Source: Pseudoalteromonas sp. S2755 (GTDB taxonomy: Bacteria > Pseudomonadota > Gammaproteobacteria > Enterobacterales > Alteromonadaceae). From it: a stretch of DNA of 58,894 nt. Position 1 is the stretch's first letter. Every line of letters begins with the position of its first letter. Where the stretch lies: NCBI RefSeq assembly GCF_005886535.1, contig NZ_PNDS01000080.1, positions 1 through 58,894 of the forward strand. Direction: 5' to 3'. A program made the position numbers and the translations under genes. The notes under the pieces are model-generated. The model did no database searches and had not been told where the DNA came from. It saw nothing but the letters and a program-made list of their open reading frames with translations. Shown piece by piece: positions 10,137-20,187 of this stretch.

Positions 10137-10303
10137 TTGTTTGTCCTTATTGTTATTTATCCTTATAACCTATATGAGGCTGTGAGTATGACAAAGTGTT
10201 AAATTTTCAACTTGTTATTTGCGACTAAGGCCAACGCAAATGGTACTAATTTAGTATTTTTAGCGATACACTAATCCCAATAATAAAAGAGAAAGACAGC
10301 GCT

Positions 10304-12856
10304 GTGTTGAAGTTAGAAGAATACTATCAGGACGTGATCTTGCTCGCCGAAGGCGGAATGAGCAAAGTGTACCTTGCTACCGACAAAAAATTAGGCCGCC
10401 GAGTAGCGGTAAAGGTGATATCACTAACTCAGCACACGCAATCAGATGCACTCAACGAAGCCCGCCTGTTAGCGCGTTTTAACCATCCAAACATAGTACA
10501 AATTTATGATGTATTTGAAAGCGATGGCCAAATGGCTTTGGAAATGGAATATGTGCAAGGTGCAACTTTACAGCACTACACAAAAACACACGTATTAACT
10601 ACCGAGCAAAAAGTCGAGCTGCTAAGTCATATAGCCGATGGGCTGGCCTCAGCTCATGGCCAGAACATTCTTCATTTAGACTTAAAACCTGGCAATATAC
10701 TGGTTAATGAACAGAGCGTAGCCAAAATTGCCGACTTTGGTATTTCACAATTAGAAGACAACCAAGCCTCTCGTCCACATACCAGTTACGGTAGTCTCAC
10801 AGCAATGTCACCAGAGCAGCTTCGTGATGAAACGCTAGACAGTCGCAGTGACTTATTCTCATTTGGACTAATAGCCCATCAACTGTTAGCAGGACATCAT
10901 CCTTATTTCGAACAAGCTGACGATGGCAGTGACAAATCTATTGCTGAACAGATCAAGTTCCAGCCGTTAAAAGCCAGTGCTAAACGTATTTTAGATATTC
11001 CCCCTGCACTGGCACAGCTCATTGATCGCCTATTGCAATATGACAAAAACGCTCGTCCAAGCAGCGCGAATGAAGTCAGTCAGCAGCTAAAGCAAATTTT
11101 ACACGCCTTTAGCTACGATAACAGCGAAGCGACAGTGTCACTTGAACAAATAGAGCTACGAGATAGAGCTAGAGAGAAAGCCAAAGCACGTAAAAAGCAA
11201 CTAGGTATTGCAGCACTTTTCACCTTTTTAGCGTGCTTAGCCGTTGGTGGGTACTGGTATTGGCAGGAAACCAAGCCTAAGATCTATATTGCAGCGCTAC
11301 CGATAAAATTCACTAACTCTTTTCAACTACTTGAAGCGCATCAACAAAACATCGAGTTAGCAATTAACGACGCACTTAAACAACATTTTTTAAGTAACAG
11401 TGATTACGTCTTCATTTCAGACAGTGAAGTAGAGCAAACACAAAAATTTATTGGTGTTGAAGCACCATTAAAGGCATTGGGGCGAGCGTTAAATAGTAAT
11501 GAGCTCATTACGATAAAACTAGACTGTAATATTCAAAGCTGTGACATCGTTATCGACTTAGTTGATGCGTCTAATGGAGCCTTAATTAATAGTGCGCGAA
11601 CGATGACCTCGAATGAAAACTACAGCCGTGTTTTTGCTATTACAGCCTCGGCCCTCACTTCATTAACCGGAGGCTCAACTGATTTAGCCACTAGCAATAA
11701 AACACTACTGAATAACTACGCCACACTGCATGATGCGAGTTTAGTAAAAGAGGCGGACCGCGCTGCGATATTAAAAGAGTTAACAACGCTGATTGATACT
11801 GCGCCGGACTTCCTGCCGCTGTATTCACTTTACTCTGAACTCGCGCCGCAGTTATATAGAGATAGTTCGAATGACCAAGTACTTCTAAACTGGGAACAAG
11901 TATTACAGCAAGCCCCCAAGAGATTAAAAGCAAGTACAATTATTCAAGGGTCCTATCTCAAGTTTTATGCTCTTGCAAAAGACAAGAGCCATGCCAAAGA
12001 AACCTTTTTAGCCATTCAGAACTCAGCCAAGGACGAGTATCAAAAGCATGCTCTGATCAGCATCTACTATAATTTAATAGACGATTACGCTTCGGCACTT
12101 CATCACACTGAGCTTGCCTATGAACTTAGGCCAACCTTAAAAGTCATCCGCAACGCAGCCTTGTTCAATATGAAGCTTGGCCAATATGAAGAAGCCTTGC
12201 CGTACTTACGAGCAGCCAGCCACTACGGCCCAGATAATCTGAAAACACTGAAGGCCATTGCTGATATCTCTCTTTTACTTGGCAAGCTCCATGACGCAGA
12301 GAAATCTTATCAAGCTCTAGTTAAGCGCTCATATACAAGTACTGCTACCTTTAATAATTATGCCATTGTATTGATGTTATTAGGTGATTTAGAGCGGGCA
12401 CTCGAGTTTGCTGAACGAGCAACTCAGTTGGCGCCCAGTAATGTAGAAATCTTACTTAACTACGCAGACATATACTCACTAATGGGCGAGAAGGCGAAAG
12501 CCAGTGAAGTGTATCTGCAAATTTTAGCCAGTGATCCAGCAAGCCAAGTTGAAGTCGTGCGCATCCAAGCTCTAGCACACCTAGGTAGGCATCAAGAGGC
12601 ATTAATAGCAATTGATGAATATTTGGCTGAGTATCCCGATTCAGCTGAGGCTTTTTACGTAAAATCGCTAATTCAAACGCTGATAGAAGAAAAGTATTCC
12701 GCGATGGCTTCACTGAAAAAAAGCATTGATTTAGGCTGGAGCCCGTCTTTTTATCGCCTGTCATGGTTCAAGACATTATGTCACTCACCATCACTTGAAT
12801 TAAGAATTGGCACAGAACACTTTACCTATCTGTGCCAAGTGCAAATTACGAATTAA
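10304..12856 (+). CDS. membrane Ser/Thr protein kinase with TPR repeats
   Basis: 850 residues from a GTG start. The Hanks-type kinase domain occupies about residues 1-265: a glycine-rich loop LAEGGMSKVYLA, the VAVKV lysine, the catalytic loop HLDLKPGN and DFGIS. A single membrane segment follows at about 300-322. Then come a domain reminiscent of TolB/FlgO N-terminal folds (about 330-450) and TPR-like helical repeats to the end, so the kinase should be cytoplasmic and the TPR part periplasmic. The catalytic loop has HLD rather than HRD, so it is a non-RD kinase. Its stop overlaps by 4 bases the stop of the converging gene. Confidence 0.88.
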   Translation: MLKLEEYYQDVILLAEGGMSKVYLATDKKLGRRVAVKVISLTQHTQSDALNEARLLARFNHPNIVQIYDVFESDGQMALEMEYVQGATLQHYTKTHVLTTEQKVELLSHIADGLASAHGQNILHLDLKPGNILVNEQSVAKIADFGISQLEDNQASRPHTSYGSLTAMSPEQLRDETLDSRSDLFSFGLIAHQLLAGHHPYFEQADDGSDKSIAEQIKFQPLKASAKRILDIPPALAQLIDRLLQYDKNARPSSANEVSQQLKQILHAFSYDNSEATVSLEQIELRDRAREKAKARKKQLGIAALFTFLACLAVGGYWYWQETKPKIYIAALPIKFTNSFQLLEAHQQNIELAINDALKQHFLSNSDYVFISDSEVEQTQKFIGVEAPLKALGRALNSNELITIKLDCNIQSCDIVIDLVDASNGALINSARTMTSNENYSRVFAITASALTSLTGGSTDLATSNKTLLNNYATLHDASLVKEADRAAILKELTTLIDTAPDFLPLYSLYSELAPQLYRDSSNDQVLLNWEQVLQQAPKRLKASTIIQGSYLKFYALAKDKSHAKETFLAIQNSAKDEYQKHALISIYYNLIDDYASALHHTELAYELRPTLKVIRNAALFNMKLGQYEEALPYLRAASHYGPDNLKTLKAIADISLLLGKLHDAEKSYQALVKRSYTSTATFNNYAIVLMLLGDLERALEFAERATQLAPSNVEILLNYADIYSLMGEKAKASEVYLQILASDPASQVEVVRIQALAHLGRHQEALIAIDEYLAEYPDSAEAFYVKSLIQTLIEEKYSAMASLKKSIDLGWSPSFYRLSWFKTLCHSPSLELRIGTEHFTYLCQVQITN

Positions 12857-13317
12857 CCTGGAATATCTGGGTCGTCAATAATCACCCTTGGATCTTGAGA
12901 GAAATAACGCACAGCACCATTTGCGGAATTGTATTGAGCAACAAGTCTGAACTCAATATTCGAGTTGTTATTGTCTACGAGTGTAACAACCCTCGCACCA
13001 GGGTTAGCTGAAAGCGCTTTGATATCATTTTCACTTAGCGTATTCGCAACATTCAATGCTTCAATCTTCACCTCAACCGTTAACTCATCTTTTAATGTGC
13101 TTGTAAGGTTATAATTGAAATTGTCTTGCGCTTCGGTAAAAAAAGTACCGTTTTCAGCAAAGCTCCAGCCGGCTTCATCAGTAACGAGCTTATAAGTTAG
13201 AACAGCGCTTTCACCCTGAGCTAATTTAAGTTCAACTGGTTTATCGTCATTTGAAAATATCCAGTTACCCTCAGCTTTTGGCGTCACCGTGTATTCGAGT
13301 AAAATAGGTGTACTCAT
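12853..13317 (-). CDS. hypothetical protein, beta-rich, 154 aa
   Basis: No family is recognised. The protein is acidic, with alternating hydrophobic and polar stretches suggesting beta strands, no signal peptide and no membrane segment. The start ATG follows AAGGATAAAAGA, a good ribosome-binding site. It converges on the kinase gene with a 4-base stop-to-stop overlap, which suggests a compact, long-standing pair, but a functional link is only a guess. Confidence 0.65.
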   Translation of the reverse strand: MSTPILLEYTVTPKAEGNWIFSNDDKPVELKLAQGESAVLTYKLVTDEAGWSFAENGTFFTEAQDNFNYNLTSTLKDELTVEVKIEALNVANTLSENDIKALSANPGARVVTLVDNNNSNIEFRLVAQYNSANGAVRYFSQDPRVIIDDPDIPG

Positions 13318-13469
13318 TCTTTTATCCTTCGTTTGTTTATAGAGCTATTCGCATCTATCTAAGCACATGAATAGCAGTAATTCTATTACAGCTGGTTACA
13401 GTTTATAGGCATAAGTCATCATAAGCTCACTATAACTGCATATAGATAATTAACTCGCGATAAATATAG

Positions 13470-13500
13470 AACAAGGGCTACCATCGGCAAGCCCTTGTTT
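13470..13500 (-). terminator. hairpin downstream of the AsmA-like gene
   Basis: AACAAGGGCT and AGCCCTTGTT form a perfect 10-bp stem with a 10-base loop, about 57 bases after the AsmA-like stop codon. The U tract on the minus strand is weak, so termination is probable but not certain. The rest of 13318-13556 shows nothing recognisable. Confidence 0.55.
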
Positions 13501-13556
13501 AGCTGAAATTGATTTAAAACAAACAGATGAGCTGTTTATTGAAGCGTCATAAAGAT

Positions 13557-15500
13557 CTATCCACCAAACAAACCTTTAAGTTTGTCTTTTACCTTATCCT
13601 TAACCTTGTCTTTGGCTTTGTCTTTTGCCGCTTCTTTTAGGTCTAAGCTAGTTTCAACTTTGTGGAATGGACCTTTGATCCGCACCGGAATTTTAAAGCC
13701 GGTACTGTCATCGCTGCTGGCTTGCCCTTCAATGGTATCAACAATTCCAGTCACCACACGATAATCAACTAAAGTTTGTGGTAAATCAACGGTGCCCTTG
13801 CCTGTCACTCGTAGTAACGGGCTTGCCAACGAGAAGTCATCGTTTTGACCTACGCCTTTGGTAAAGACAAAGGTGCCAGTCATGGCTGAGAAGTCGGTTT
13901 TTTGATCTGGGTCGAAATTGGCATTGAGTCCTTGCGATACCGAAGAGAAGTCACCTTTGAGCATCTCTTTGCCCTTACGGATCATCTCAGCAAGGTTTGC
14001 GCCTTTTACGCCACCATCTTTGAACTCAAAACCTAATTTACCATCAAGAGCATTCACAAATTGCTTTTGACTGACACCTTGTGTGTTTAACGCCCAATTA
14101 AGACTACCTTTGCCCAATACTTTGTCAAAACCAATGGCATCGGTCAGTAGTGGCTCAGCGTTAATTGCCGTTAATGCAAAGTCAGTACTGATGACATAAG
14201 GTTTTGCTACTGCATTTACAACAACCTTACCTTTACCCTGACCTTCATAGGCTTGGAACTTATCTAGGCTCAGTGTCGCCTTACCTGAGTTAAGTACTAA
14301 GCTGATTTGGTTTTCGCCAAGCTTAATTTCTCTCGCACGTAGCCCTGTAGAGGTGATCTTCACATTCGCATTGAGGCTATTAAGTGCTGACAAATCAATT
14401 GCAGTGTCATCCCACACGATAGGCTGTGCTGGTGCGCCTTCTGACTCAGGTTGCGTTTGTGGTTTTTCCACAGGTTCTGGCAAATACGGGTTAAAATCTA
14501 ACATGCCAAGGTCAACACTCGCGGTAATATCAGGCTTACCTGAGAGGGTGACTTTGCTTTGACCTTTTATTACCAATTCGTCCAAGGTTGCCTCTAAGGC
14601 ATTGAGAGTAAAGACTTGCCCTTGCATCGTCATTTTAGCGTTTAGGCCAAAGTCGTTGAACGCATTTTCTTTGGCTTTTAGGTCAACGCCCTGCCACTTA
14701 GCTAGCGCTTTTACCGAGTCGCCAGTCAAGGCTAATTGACCGCGAATGGTTTTACCTTGCTCTGCAATTTCACCTTTATAGTCAAGGTTGAACAGCGCTG
14801 ATTTTACTTGTTGTTCAACATTAAAGGTTTCACCTTCGATCGCCTTTGCGGGGTTATCGAGTGTAGTAACTAGGTTAAAAGTTTGACCTTGAAAAGTCAG
14901 CTTGCCGTCGACTTCTAATGGTTGGTACAGTGACGATAGCATCATGCTAATGTCTAAATCAGTTACCTGATATTCAGCGCCTGTCACACCATCAAGGTAA
15001 GTCACCGAACCACCATAAATCGCCACTTCGCCAAGGCTAACATCTAAGCCTTCTGGTAACTGCATATTACCTTGTGAACTGGTTTGCGCCGTTGGCGTGT
15101 TTTCTGCACTGGTGGGTAGCAACTGCCAGTTAGCATTACCTTGTTTGTCGGTTTCTAGGATAATTTTAGGATTATTGATCACAAAGCGCTCAAGCTTAGC
15201 TTCACCAGACAGCGCACTTAACCACGGAATATGCACGGCAAGTTGCTCCATGGCGAACATATCTGGGCGACTGCCCGTTGCCATGTTGGCAAATCGCACT
15301 TGGTTTAGCTCAATGTGCAGCGTTGGGAAAATACCGATGTCAGAGTCGCCATCGATCGACAGTTTTCTACCTGTCACTGACTCAACCTGTGACGTGACTT
15401 GGTCAATAATTGCCTGTTTGGGGATTAAAAACGGGGCTGCGATAACAAGAATAATAATAAGCGCGACAATGGCGCCTACGATTTTAACTAGCCGGTTCAT
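13557..15500 (-). CDS. AsmA family protein
   Basis: 647 residues from ATG 15500, preceded by AAGGAAAAG; the frame is open further upstream but without a convincing start. An N-terminal membrane anchor (about residues 5-27) is followed by the AsmA N-terminal region and a long beta-rich periplasmic part ending in the AsmA C-terminal domain (DGGVKGANLAEMIRKGKEML near residue 485). AsmA-like proteins belong to the bridge-like lipid-transfer group and affect outer-membrane composition. The tail carries repeated Lys-Asp units (AAKDKAKDKVKDKVKDKLK) before GLFGG. Confidence 0.88.
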   Translation of the reverse strand: MNRLVKIVGAIVALIIILVIAAPFLIPKQAIIDQVTSQVESVTGRKLSIDGDSDIGIFPTLHIELNQVRFANMATGSRPDMFAMEQLAVHIPWLSALSGEAKLERFVINNPKIILETDKQGNANWQLLPTSAENTPTAQTSSQGNMQLPEGLDVSLGEVAIYGGSVTYLDGVTGAEYQVTDLDISMMLSSLYQPLEVDGKLTFQGQTFNLVTTLDNPAKAIEGETFNVEQQVKSALFNLDYKGEIAEQGKTIRGQLALTGDSVKALAKWQGVDLKAKENAFNDFGLNAKMTMQGQVFTLNALEATLDELVIKGQSKVTLSGKPDITASVDLGMLDFNPYLPEPVEKPQTQPESEGAPAQPIVWDDTAIDLSALNSLNANVKITSTGLRAREIKLGENQISLVLNSGKATLSLDKFQAYEGQGKGKVVVNAVAKPYVISTDFALTAINAEPLLTDAIGFDKVLGKGSLNWALNTQGVSQKQFVNALDGKLGFEFKDGGVKGANLAEMIRKGKEMLKGDFSSVSQGLNANFDPDQKTDFSAMTGTFVFTKGVGQNDDFSLASPLLRVTGKGTVDLPQTLVDYRVVTGIVDTIEGQASSDDSTGFKIPVRIKGPFHKVETSLDLKEAAKDKAKDKVKDKVKDKLKGLFGG

Positions 15501-15699
15501 TGCTTTTCCTTCGTAAGGCTTGGTTCTCTTTATGATAACGGCTGTAGTCGAATATACCATGAATAAAGGCAAATAATTTGTACTGAGCGATTGCAACCTT
15601 TTGACTAATCGGTATGATCCTCGCCCTTGCCAGTTTTTAGCGTCATTAGCTATATTTTACTGGTTGGTTTATTAATCAAACTTGGAGTATCTAACCCGC

Positions 15700-16866
15700 A
15701 TGAAGAAACTGCTCATATCACCGTCAAACATGGCCTTGGGCGAACAAGAAAGTCAGATTTATCAAAATATCCTCAAACAAGCCACGGAGATCAGCCTTAA
15801 TCTGATGGCGGTTAAGGTGGAAAATCACCCTGAAGATTTTCTTGGTTGGTGTTATGAACTGCTTGATGTGGCGAAAAATCGTATCAATTTTGATTTACTG
15901 GATGACCATCAATTACCCACAGTGAAAAAGCTACAAGATCTGCTCATCGCAGCGATTAGCTATATACAACTCAAGACGTTACGCATTGCGCCTTGGCCTA
16001 TGGTGGCTGCATTTATTGCTAGTCATAAAGAAGTGATTGCACTAGATGAGCAATTAAAACTGATTGAATACCTTAAACCAATGCGCAGCACTCCACTTAA
16101 AGACATGATCAAAGAAGATCGCCTCGCCTTTAGCGGTAAGCATGCTGCAAATTTAGATACCAGCGTGTATCAGTTTGACGTGGAGTGGTTTGCCTCCACC
16201 AAAAGTGCAAAAGGCTTTCACCAGTTATTAGATGACCTTCCGGGTGCTTTTGATGAAGCGCTAGCCGCAATCCCTGCAGAAGGTGACGTGACGCTCGAGC
16301 ATTACCAATCATTTATGGTGGGGTATTTAAGTGCCTTTGCTGGCAGCGAGGAAAAGCCAACGCTTGCACCAGCCACTCGTCTATTAGCAATGCGTCGCCC
16401 AGATGTGTTCACACCAATAACCTCGAGCAAGCTTGACGCTTTATGCCAAGCGCTTGGTGTTGCTAAGCTAAACAATCGCGATTTTGAGCGTTACTGGACC
16501 GATGTCGTCAGCACCGTTAAAGCAATGCCATGGTATACGATGGCCGCTCCCGTGGATGAATTTGAAACACAACTTGCTGAAATTAAAGCGCTGCTACCAT
16601 GCCTTTTTTATTACGCGGACAAAGACACCGCCACTAACTCCAATTACTTTAAGCTACTGCATAAGCCTAAGCGCACCGGCACCAGTGGTGGCAAAAAGAC
16701 CGTACGCCGCGGTAAAGAATCTGCAAAAGTGTTAGTCGACCGCGCCCTTGCGGATGAGTCTATTCCAGAGCATATTCGCGCCAAACGTGACTCGATAGTC
16801 GCTGAAGTAGAAAAAGGCCGCAGTGTTGATGAAACCATCAGCCTAATGCGCACCATCTTTGGATAG
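15700..16866 (+). CDS. conserved-looking protein of unknown function (388 aa)
   Basis: No domain is recognised. The start is taken at ATG 15700 (MKKLLISPSNMALG); a TTG at 15682 is less likely, and GGAG lies 12 bases upstream. The protein is soluble-looking and largely helical, with no signal peptide, and has a basic Gly/Lys/Arg linker (around residues 326-340) before a conserved-looking helical C-terminus. It stands alone, diverging from the AsmA-like gene across about 200 bases. Confidence 0.7.
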   Translation: MKKLLISPSNMALGEQESQIYQNILKQATEISLNLMAVKVENHPEDFLGWCYELLDVAKNRINFDLLDDHQLPTVKKLQDLLIAAISYIQLKTLRIAPWPMVAAFIASHKEVIALDEQLKLIEYLKPMRSTPLKDMIKEDRLAFSGKHAANLDTSVYQFDVEWFASTKSAKGFHQLLDDLPGAFDEALAAIPAEGDVTLEHYQSFMVGYLSAFAGSEEKPTLAPATRLLAMRRPDVFTPITSSKLDALCQALGVAKLNNRDFERYWTDVVSTVKAMPWYTMAAPVDEFETQLAEIKALLPCLFYYADKDTATNSNYFKLLHKPKRTGTSGGKKTVRRGKESAKVLVDRALADESIPEHIRAKRDSIVAEVEKGRSVDETISLMRTIFG

Positions 16867-16906
16867 CTAACCTAAACTTCAATAACGGCTAGCGCAATCT
16901 ATAGCT

Positions 16907-16953
16907 TGCATTAATACTGTGCAAGCTATGGTACTTTGCACCAGCCATGTGCA
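16907..16953 (+). promoter_or_regulatory. two NtrC-like sites
   Basis: The 17-bp dyad TGCACCAGCCATGTGCA (16937-16953) matches the NtrC consensus TGCACC-N5-GGTGCA in all but two positions. A weaker dyad with the same 17-bp geometry, TGCA-N9-TGCA, lies at 16907-16923, 30 bp away centre to centre (about three helical turns). They lie roughly 100-150 bp upstream of the sigma-54 promoter, as enhancer sites do. The weaker dyad is also part of a 10-bp-stem hairpin (16901-16929). Confidence 0.55.
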
Positions 16954-17050
16954 ACATTTATGCAAATCACTCTGTCCTACTTTCGAAACTCAGAAATTAA
17001 ATTCTAATATTTTTAATAACATAGAATAAATTCTCCGCCATTTCCTGACG

Positions 17051-17067
17051 TTGGCCTCCCCCTTGCA
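17051..17067 (+). promoter_or_regulatory. sigma-54 promoter of the TorF-like gene
   Basis: TTGGCCTCCCCCTTGCA has the GG and GC dinucleotides exactly ten bases apart and matches the -24/-12 consensus TTGGCAC-N5-TTGCA in its key bases. Transcription would start near 17078, about 58 bases before the ATG at 17136. No good sigma-70 promoter was noticed in the spacer. Confidence 0.7.
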
Positions 17068-17135
17068 CTCACTCTTTGCAGAAAATGCAATGACAACAAC
17101 CGAATAATAACTCTGCGTTCAATGGGGAAAACAGA

Positions 17136-17807
17136 ATGAAAAACAAACCTTTACTTATGCTACTCGGCGGCCTGACTGCGTGCTTTTGTGTCTCTGCTCA
17201 GGCGGAAGTGACCGCGAATATTGCGGCAAGCTCAAATTATTACTGGCGTGGTATCACCCAGACTGATGACGGCGCAGCGGTGTCTGGCGGCTTGGATTAT
17301 AGCAATGAGTCTGGGTTTTATGCGGGCACTTGGGTCTCTAACATCGACTTTGGCGACTCAGCCAGTTACGAAATGGATCTGTACGCGGGTTACGCTGGCG
17401 AAATCAAGGGCATGAGTTTTGATTTCGGTTATATCCACTACACCTATCCCGATGCCAGTGGAGATATTGATTTTGGCGAGATTTACGCCGCGCTTGGCTG
17501 GCAATACTTTACGTTTAAACTAAGCCACCTAGCCACAGCACAAAGCGATTCAACCGCAGAAGAAGACATGCTTTATGCCGAAGTGTCGGCCAGCTTCCCC
17601 ATTTTTAAAGACAGTGAATTAACTCTACATATTGGTCGCTCCAGTGGAGACACAGTGCTTGAGTGGACAGGAGAAGATGACGCTTATATGGATTACGGCG
17701 TGAGCTTATCTACGCAAGGCTTTACCTTTGGATTAGTAAAAACCGACTTAGACAGTAGCGACGATATTAAAGCTTACGTAAGTTATGGATTAGATTTTAA
17801 TCTGTGA
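17136..17807 (+). CDS. TorF/Gcw_chp family outer-membrane protein
   Basis: 223 residues with a signal peptide ending in AQA (about residue 23) and then a beta-barrel-like pattern of alternating aromatic strands. NYYWRGITQTDDGAAVSGGLDY near residue 33 (quoted in part) is the signature of the TorF/Gcw_chp family of putative porins, and the C-terminus ends in a barrel-like strand with a hydrophobic last residue. In other proteobacteria these genes often sit beside amtB/glnK; here the gene is alone but has sigma-54 and NtrC-like sites, pointing to induction under nitrogen limitation. Confidence 0.85.
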   Translation: MKNKPLLMLLGGLTACFCVSAQAEVTANIAASSNYYWRGITQTDDGAAVSGGLDYSNESGFYAGTWVSNIDFGDSASYEMDLYAGYAGEIKGMSFDFGYIHYTYPDASGDIDFGEIYAALGWQYFTFKLSHLATAQSDSTAEEDMLYAEVSASFPIFKDSELTLHIGRSSGDTVLEWTGEDDAYMDYGVSLSTQGFTFGLVKTDLDSSDDIKAYVSYGLDFNL

Positions 17808-17812
17808 TGACC

Positions 17813-17854
17813 AAAGGTGAGCGGTCCTGTGACAACCGCATCACCTTATTTTTT
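17813..17854 (+). terminator. terminator after the TorF-like gene
   Basis: AAGGTGAGCGGT pairs with ACCGCATCACCTT (one bulged base) and is followed by ATTTTTT. It starts about 7 bases after the stop codon. Confidence 0.8.
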
Positions 17855-17870
17855 ACTTGCTGCAACACGT

Positions 17871-17891
17871 AGGGCCGAAAGGCCCTTTTTT
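17871..17891 (+). terminator. second terminator in tandem
   Basis: GGGCC-GAAA-GGCCC with a stable tetraloop is followed directly by six T residues, about 20 bases after the first hairpin. Two strong terminators in a row separate the TorF-like gene from the converging ydhF. Confidence 0.85.
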
Positions 17892-17948
17892 GTGGCTGAA
17901 TTTGCAAAACTGTCGCGTAAATTGGCTCCTATCCAAACACATACCGCT

Positions 17949-18842
17949 TTATGGTACGCTATGCCCAGTAGACGCTGTCCAAATGCGATACCACTGCTCG
18001 CGACTCATGCTAAGTGACTGTGAAGTAAACGCGCTGGCAACTCGGGTGATATTTCCTGTTCCAAGCACAGTGGCAGGTTTCGATGGGTGCATGGCAAGCC
18101 ATGCGTAGATCACTTGATCAATTTCAGTGCTACCAACCTCTTCACCCACTTGCTGTAACACCGCACGCAGGCGTTTGGCTTTTTCATCTTCATTGGAGAA
18201 TATTCTGCCCCCTGCCAGCGGCGACCACAGCATAGGGTTCATGCCTAGTTGCTGGCACTGATCAAGCGTGCCATCGTCAAGCGCTTTCATCTCATAAGGT
18301 GAAAACTCAATTTGGTTGGTCACTAAACTGAAATCGAGCCTCGATTGCAATAAGGCAAGCTGAGTGGGTGTAAAGTTCGAGACCCCAAAATGCAGTACAT
18401 CACCGTTTTGTTTAAGGGTATTAAACGCATCGGCAACTTCATCGGCATCCATCAGATAATCTGGGCGATGGATCAATAGCACATCTAACCTATCCGTGCC
18501 GAAGTGCTTTAGTGACTGCTGCGCTTGGGCAATGATATGCGTCTTGCTCGAATCATAATGGTTCGCCTTTCCCGCTAATCCCAAGCTCGGAAATGCGGGC
18601 TTAATGCCACATTTGGTGATGATGCGAATGTGCTCTCGAATGCTAGGCTCTAGCGCTAAGGCTTTACCGAACTCAGCCTCACACTGATACTCACCGTAAA
18701 TATCAGCATGATCAGTATCACGTATTCCAAGCTCAATCGCTTGCTTTAAAAAGCGTAAACTTTCTTGCGGCGTAATTTGCCAGTCTAAAAGCCGCCAAAA
18801 CCCCAATACTAATGGGTCAAGTACGCGGGTGTTTGAATTCAT
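17949..18842 (-). CDS. ydhF: aldo/keto reductase, YdhF type
   Basis: 297-residue (alpha/beta)8 NADPH-dependent oxidoreductase. It resembles E. coli YdhF along its length: GFWRLLDW at the N-terminus, [16 protein letters not shown] with the catalytic Asp/Tyr, [21 protein letters not shown], and [19 protein letters not shown]. The physiological substrate is unknown. The start codon overlaps the end of purT by 4 bases, so the two are probably co-transcribed. Confidence 0.9.
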   Translation of the reverse strand: MNSNTRVLDPLVLGFWRLLDWQITPQESLRFLKQAIELGIRDTDHADIYGEYQCEAEFGKALALEPSIREHIRIITKCGIKPAFPSLGLAGKANHYDSSKTHIIAQAQQSLKHFGTDRLDVLLIHRPDYLMDADEVADAFNTLKQNGDVLHFGVSNFTPTQLALLQSRLDFSLVTNQIEFSPYEMKALDDGTLDQCQQLGMNPMLWSPLAGGRIFSNEDEKAKRLRAVLQQVGEEVGSTEIDQVIYAWLAMHPSKPATVLGTGNITRVASAFTSQSLSMSREQWYRIWTASTGHSVP

Positions 18843-20026
18843 AACGTAATTCCTACTTTTGCAACCACTTGCTTGGCCTTATCAACAGCACTTTCAGCCG
18901 AGTCTGCGCGCGCTAACGCCACACCCATTCTGCGCTTGCCACTCACCTCTGGTTTACCAAACAAACGAATATCCGTTAGTGGCTCTGCAAGCGCCTGTGC
19001 AAGATTGTTGAACTGTAATTGTGTTGACTCCCCTTCGACAAGGATCACGCTAGATGCCGATGGTCCATGGAAGTGAATGGTGGGGATAGGCAAGCCTAAA
19101 ATCGCGCGAGCATGCAGTGCAAACTCACTTAAGTCTTGCGAGATAAGCGTAACCATACCGGTATCATGTGGCCTTGGTGAGACTTCGCTGAAGTACACTT
19201 CATCACCCTTAATAAAGAGTTCAACGCCAAACAGACCCCGACCACCAAGTGCTTCCGTGACTTTTTCAGCCATGACTTTACTGCGCTCTAGTGCCAACTC
19301 AGACATCTGCTGCGGCTGCCAGCTTTGCTGATAATCACCGTCTTGTTGCACATGCCCAATTGGCTCACAAAAACTTGTGCCATCAATGTGGCGTATCGTC
19401 AAAAGCGTAATTTCGTAATCAAAATCAACAAAACCTTCCACAATCACTCTGCCTTGACCTGCGCGACCGCCCTCTTGTGCGTAGTGCCAAGCGGCTTCCA
19501 TATCTTCGGCGCTTCTAATCACGCTTTGCCCTTTACCCGACGAGCTCATGATAGGCTTAACTACACATGGCATGCCAATGCGCGCGACAGCAGCATTAAA
19601 GTCTGCCAAGGTGTCAACAAACTGATAGGGTGAAGTGGCAAGTTCAAGCGTTTCAGCAGCAAGACGGCGGATCCCTTCACGGTTCATGGTCAGTTGAGTC
19701 GCTTTGGCGGTTGGCACCACTGTGTAACCTTCAGCCTCTAATTCCACCAGCTTATCCGTCGCAATGGCTTCGATTTCCGGCACGATATAATCAGGTTGCT
19801 CTTGTTCTATAATCGCTTTGAGTTTTTCACCATCCAACATAGACAAGGTATAGCTGCGATCTGCCACTTGCATCGCTGGCGCATTGTCGTAGCGATCTAA
19901 GACAATCACTTCAGCACCTAAGCGCTTAAATTCGATAACGACTTCCTTCCCTAACTCGCCACCACCGCAGAGTAGTACTTTGCAAGCAGTTGCCGAAAAG
20001 GGCGTGCCCAGTGGTTTGATTTTCAT
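18839..20026 (-). CDS. purT: formate-dependent GAR transformylase PurT
   Basis: 395 residues, matching the usual 392. PurT makes formyl-GAR from GAR, formate and ATP in purine synthesis, an alternative to folate-dependent PurN. The ATP-grasp architecture is clear: [14 protein letters not shown] at the N-terminus, [17 protein letters not shown] (about residues 155-171) and the metal site region [28 protein letters not shown] PurR box was looked for upstream but none is obvious. Confidence 0.97.
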   Translation of the reverse strand: MKIKPLGTPFSATACKVLLCGGGELGKEVVIEFKRLGAEVIVLDRYDNAPAMQVADRSYTLSMLDGEKLKAIIEQEQPDYIVPEIEAIATDKLVELEAEGYTVVPTAKATQLTMNREGIRRLAAETLELATSPYQFVDTLADFNAAVARIGMPCVVKPIMSSSGKGQSVIRSAEDMEAAWHYAQEGGRAGQGRVIVEGFVDFDYEITLLTIRHIDGTSFCEPIGHVQQDGDYQQSWQPQQMSELALERSKVMAEKVTEALGGRGLFGVELFIKGDEVYFSEVSPRPHDTGMVTLISQDLSEFALHARAILGLPIPTIHFHGPSASSVILVEGESTQLQFNNLAQALAEPLTDIRLFGKPEVSGKRRMGVALARADSAESAVDKAKQVVAKVGITL

Positions 20027-20187
20027 GATGATTCCTTGGTTGGTTTGATGCCCTATGGTAGCGAGTTTTTGTCATATGCAAAAGCTCAGAAGAGGGCAAT
20101 TCAACCGAAATCACAAAATACACATTTCAAACACATTTTTTACATATTGTACACAAAGAGCATTTTTATATTTAAAGGATTACTTCA

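Noticed and set aside
20100..20187. Promoter of the NRPS operon
   Set aside because: The region is AT-rich with several -10-like sequences, but no -35/-10 pair has acceptable spacing, so none is listed.
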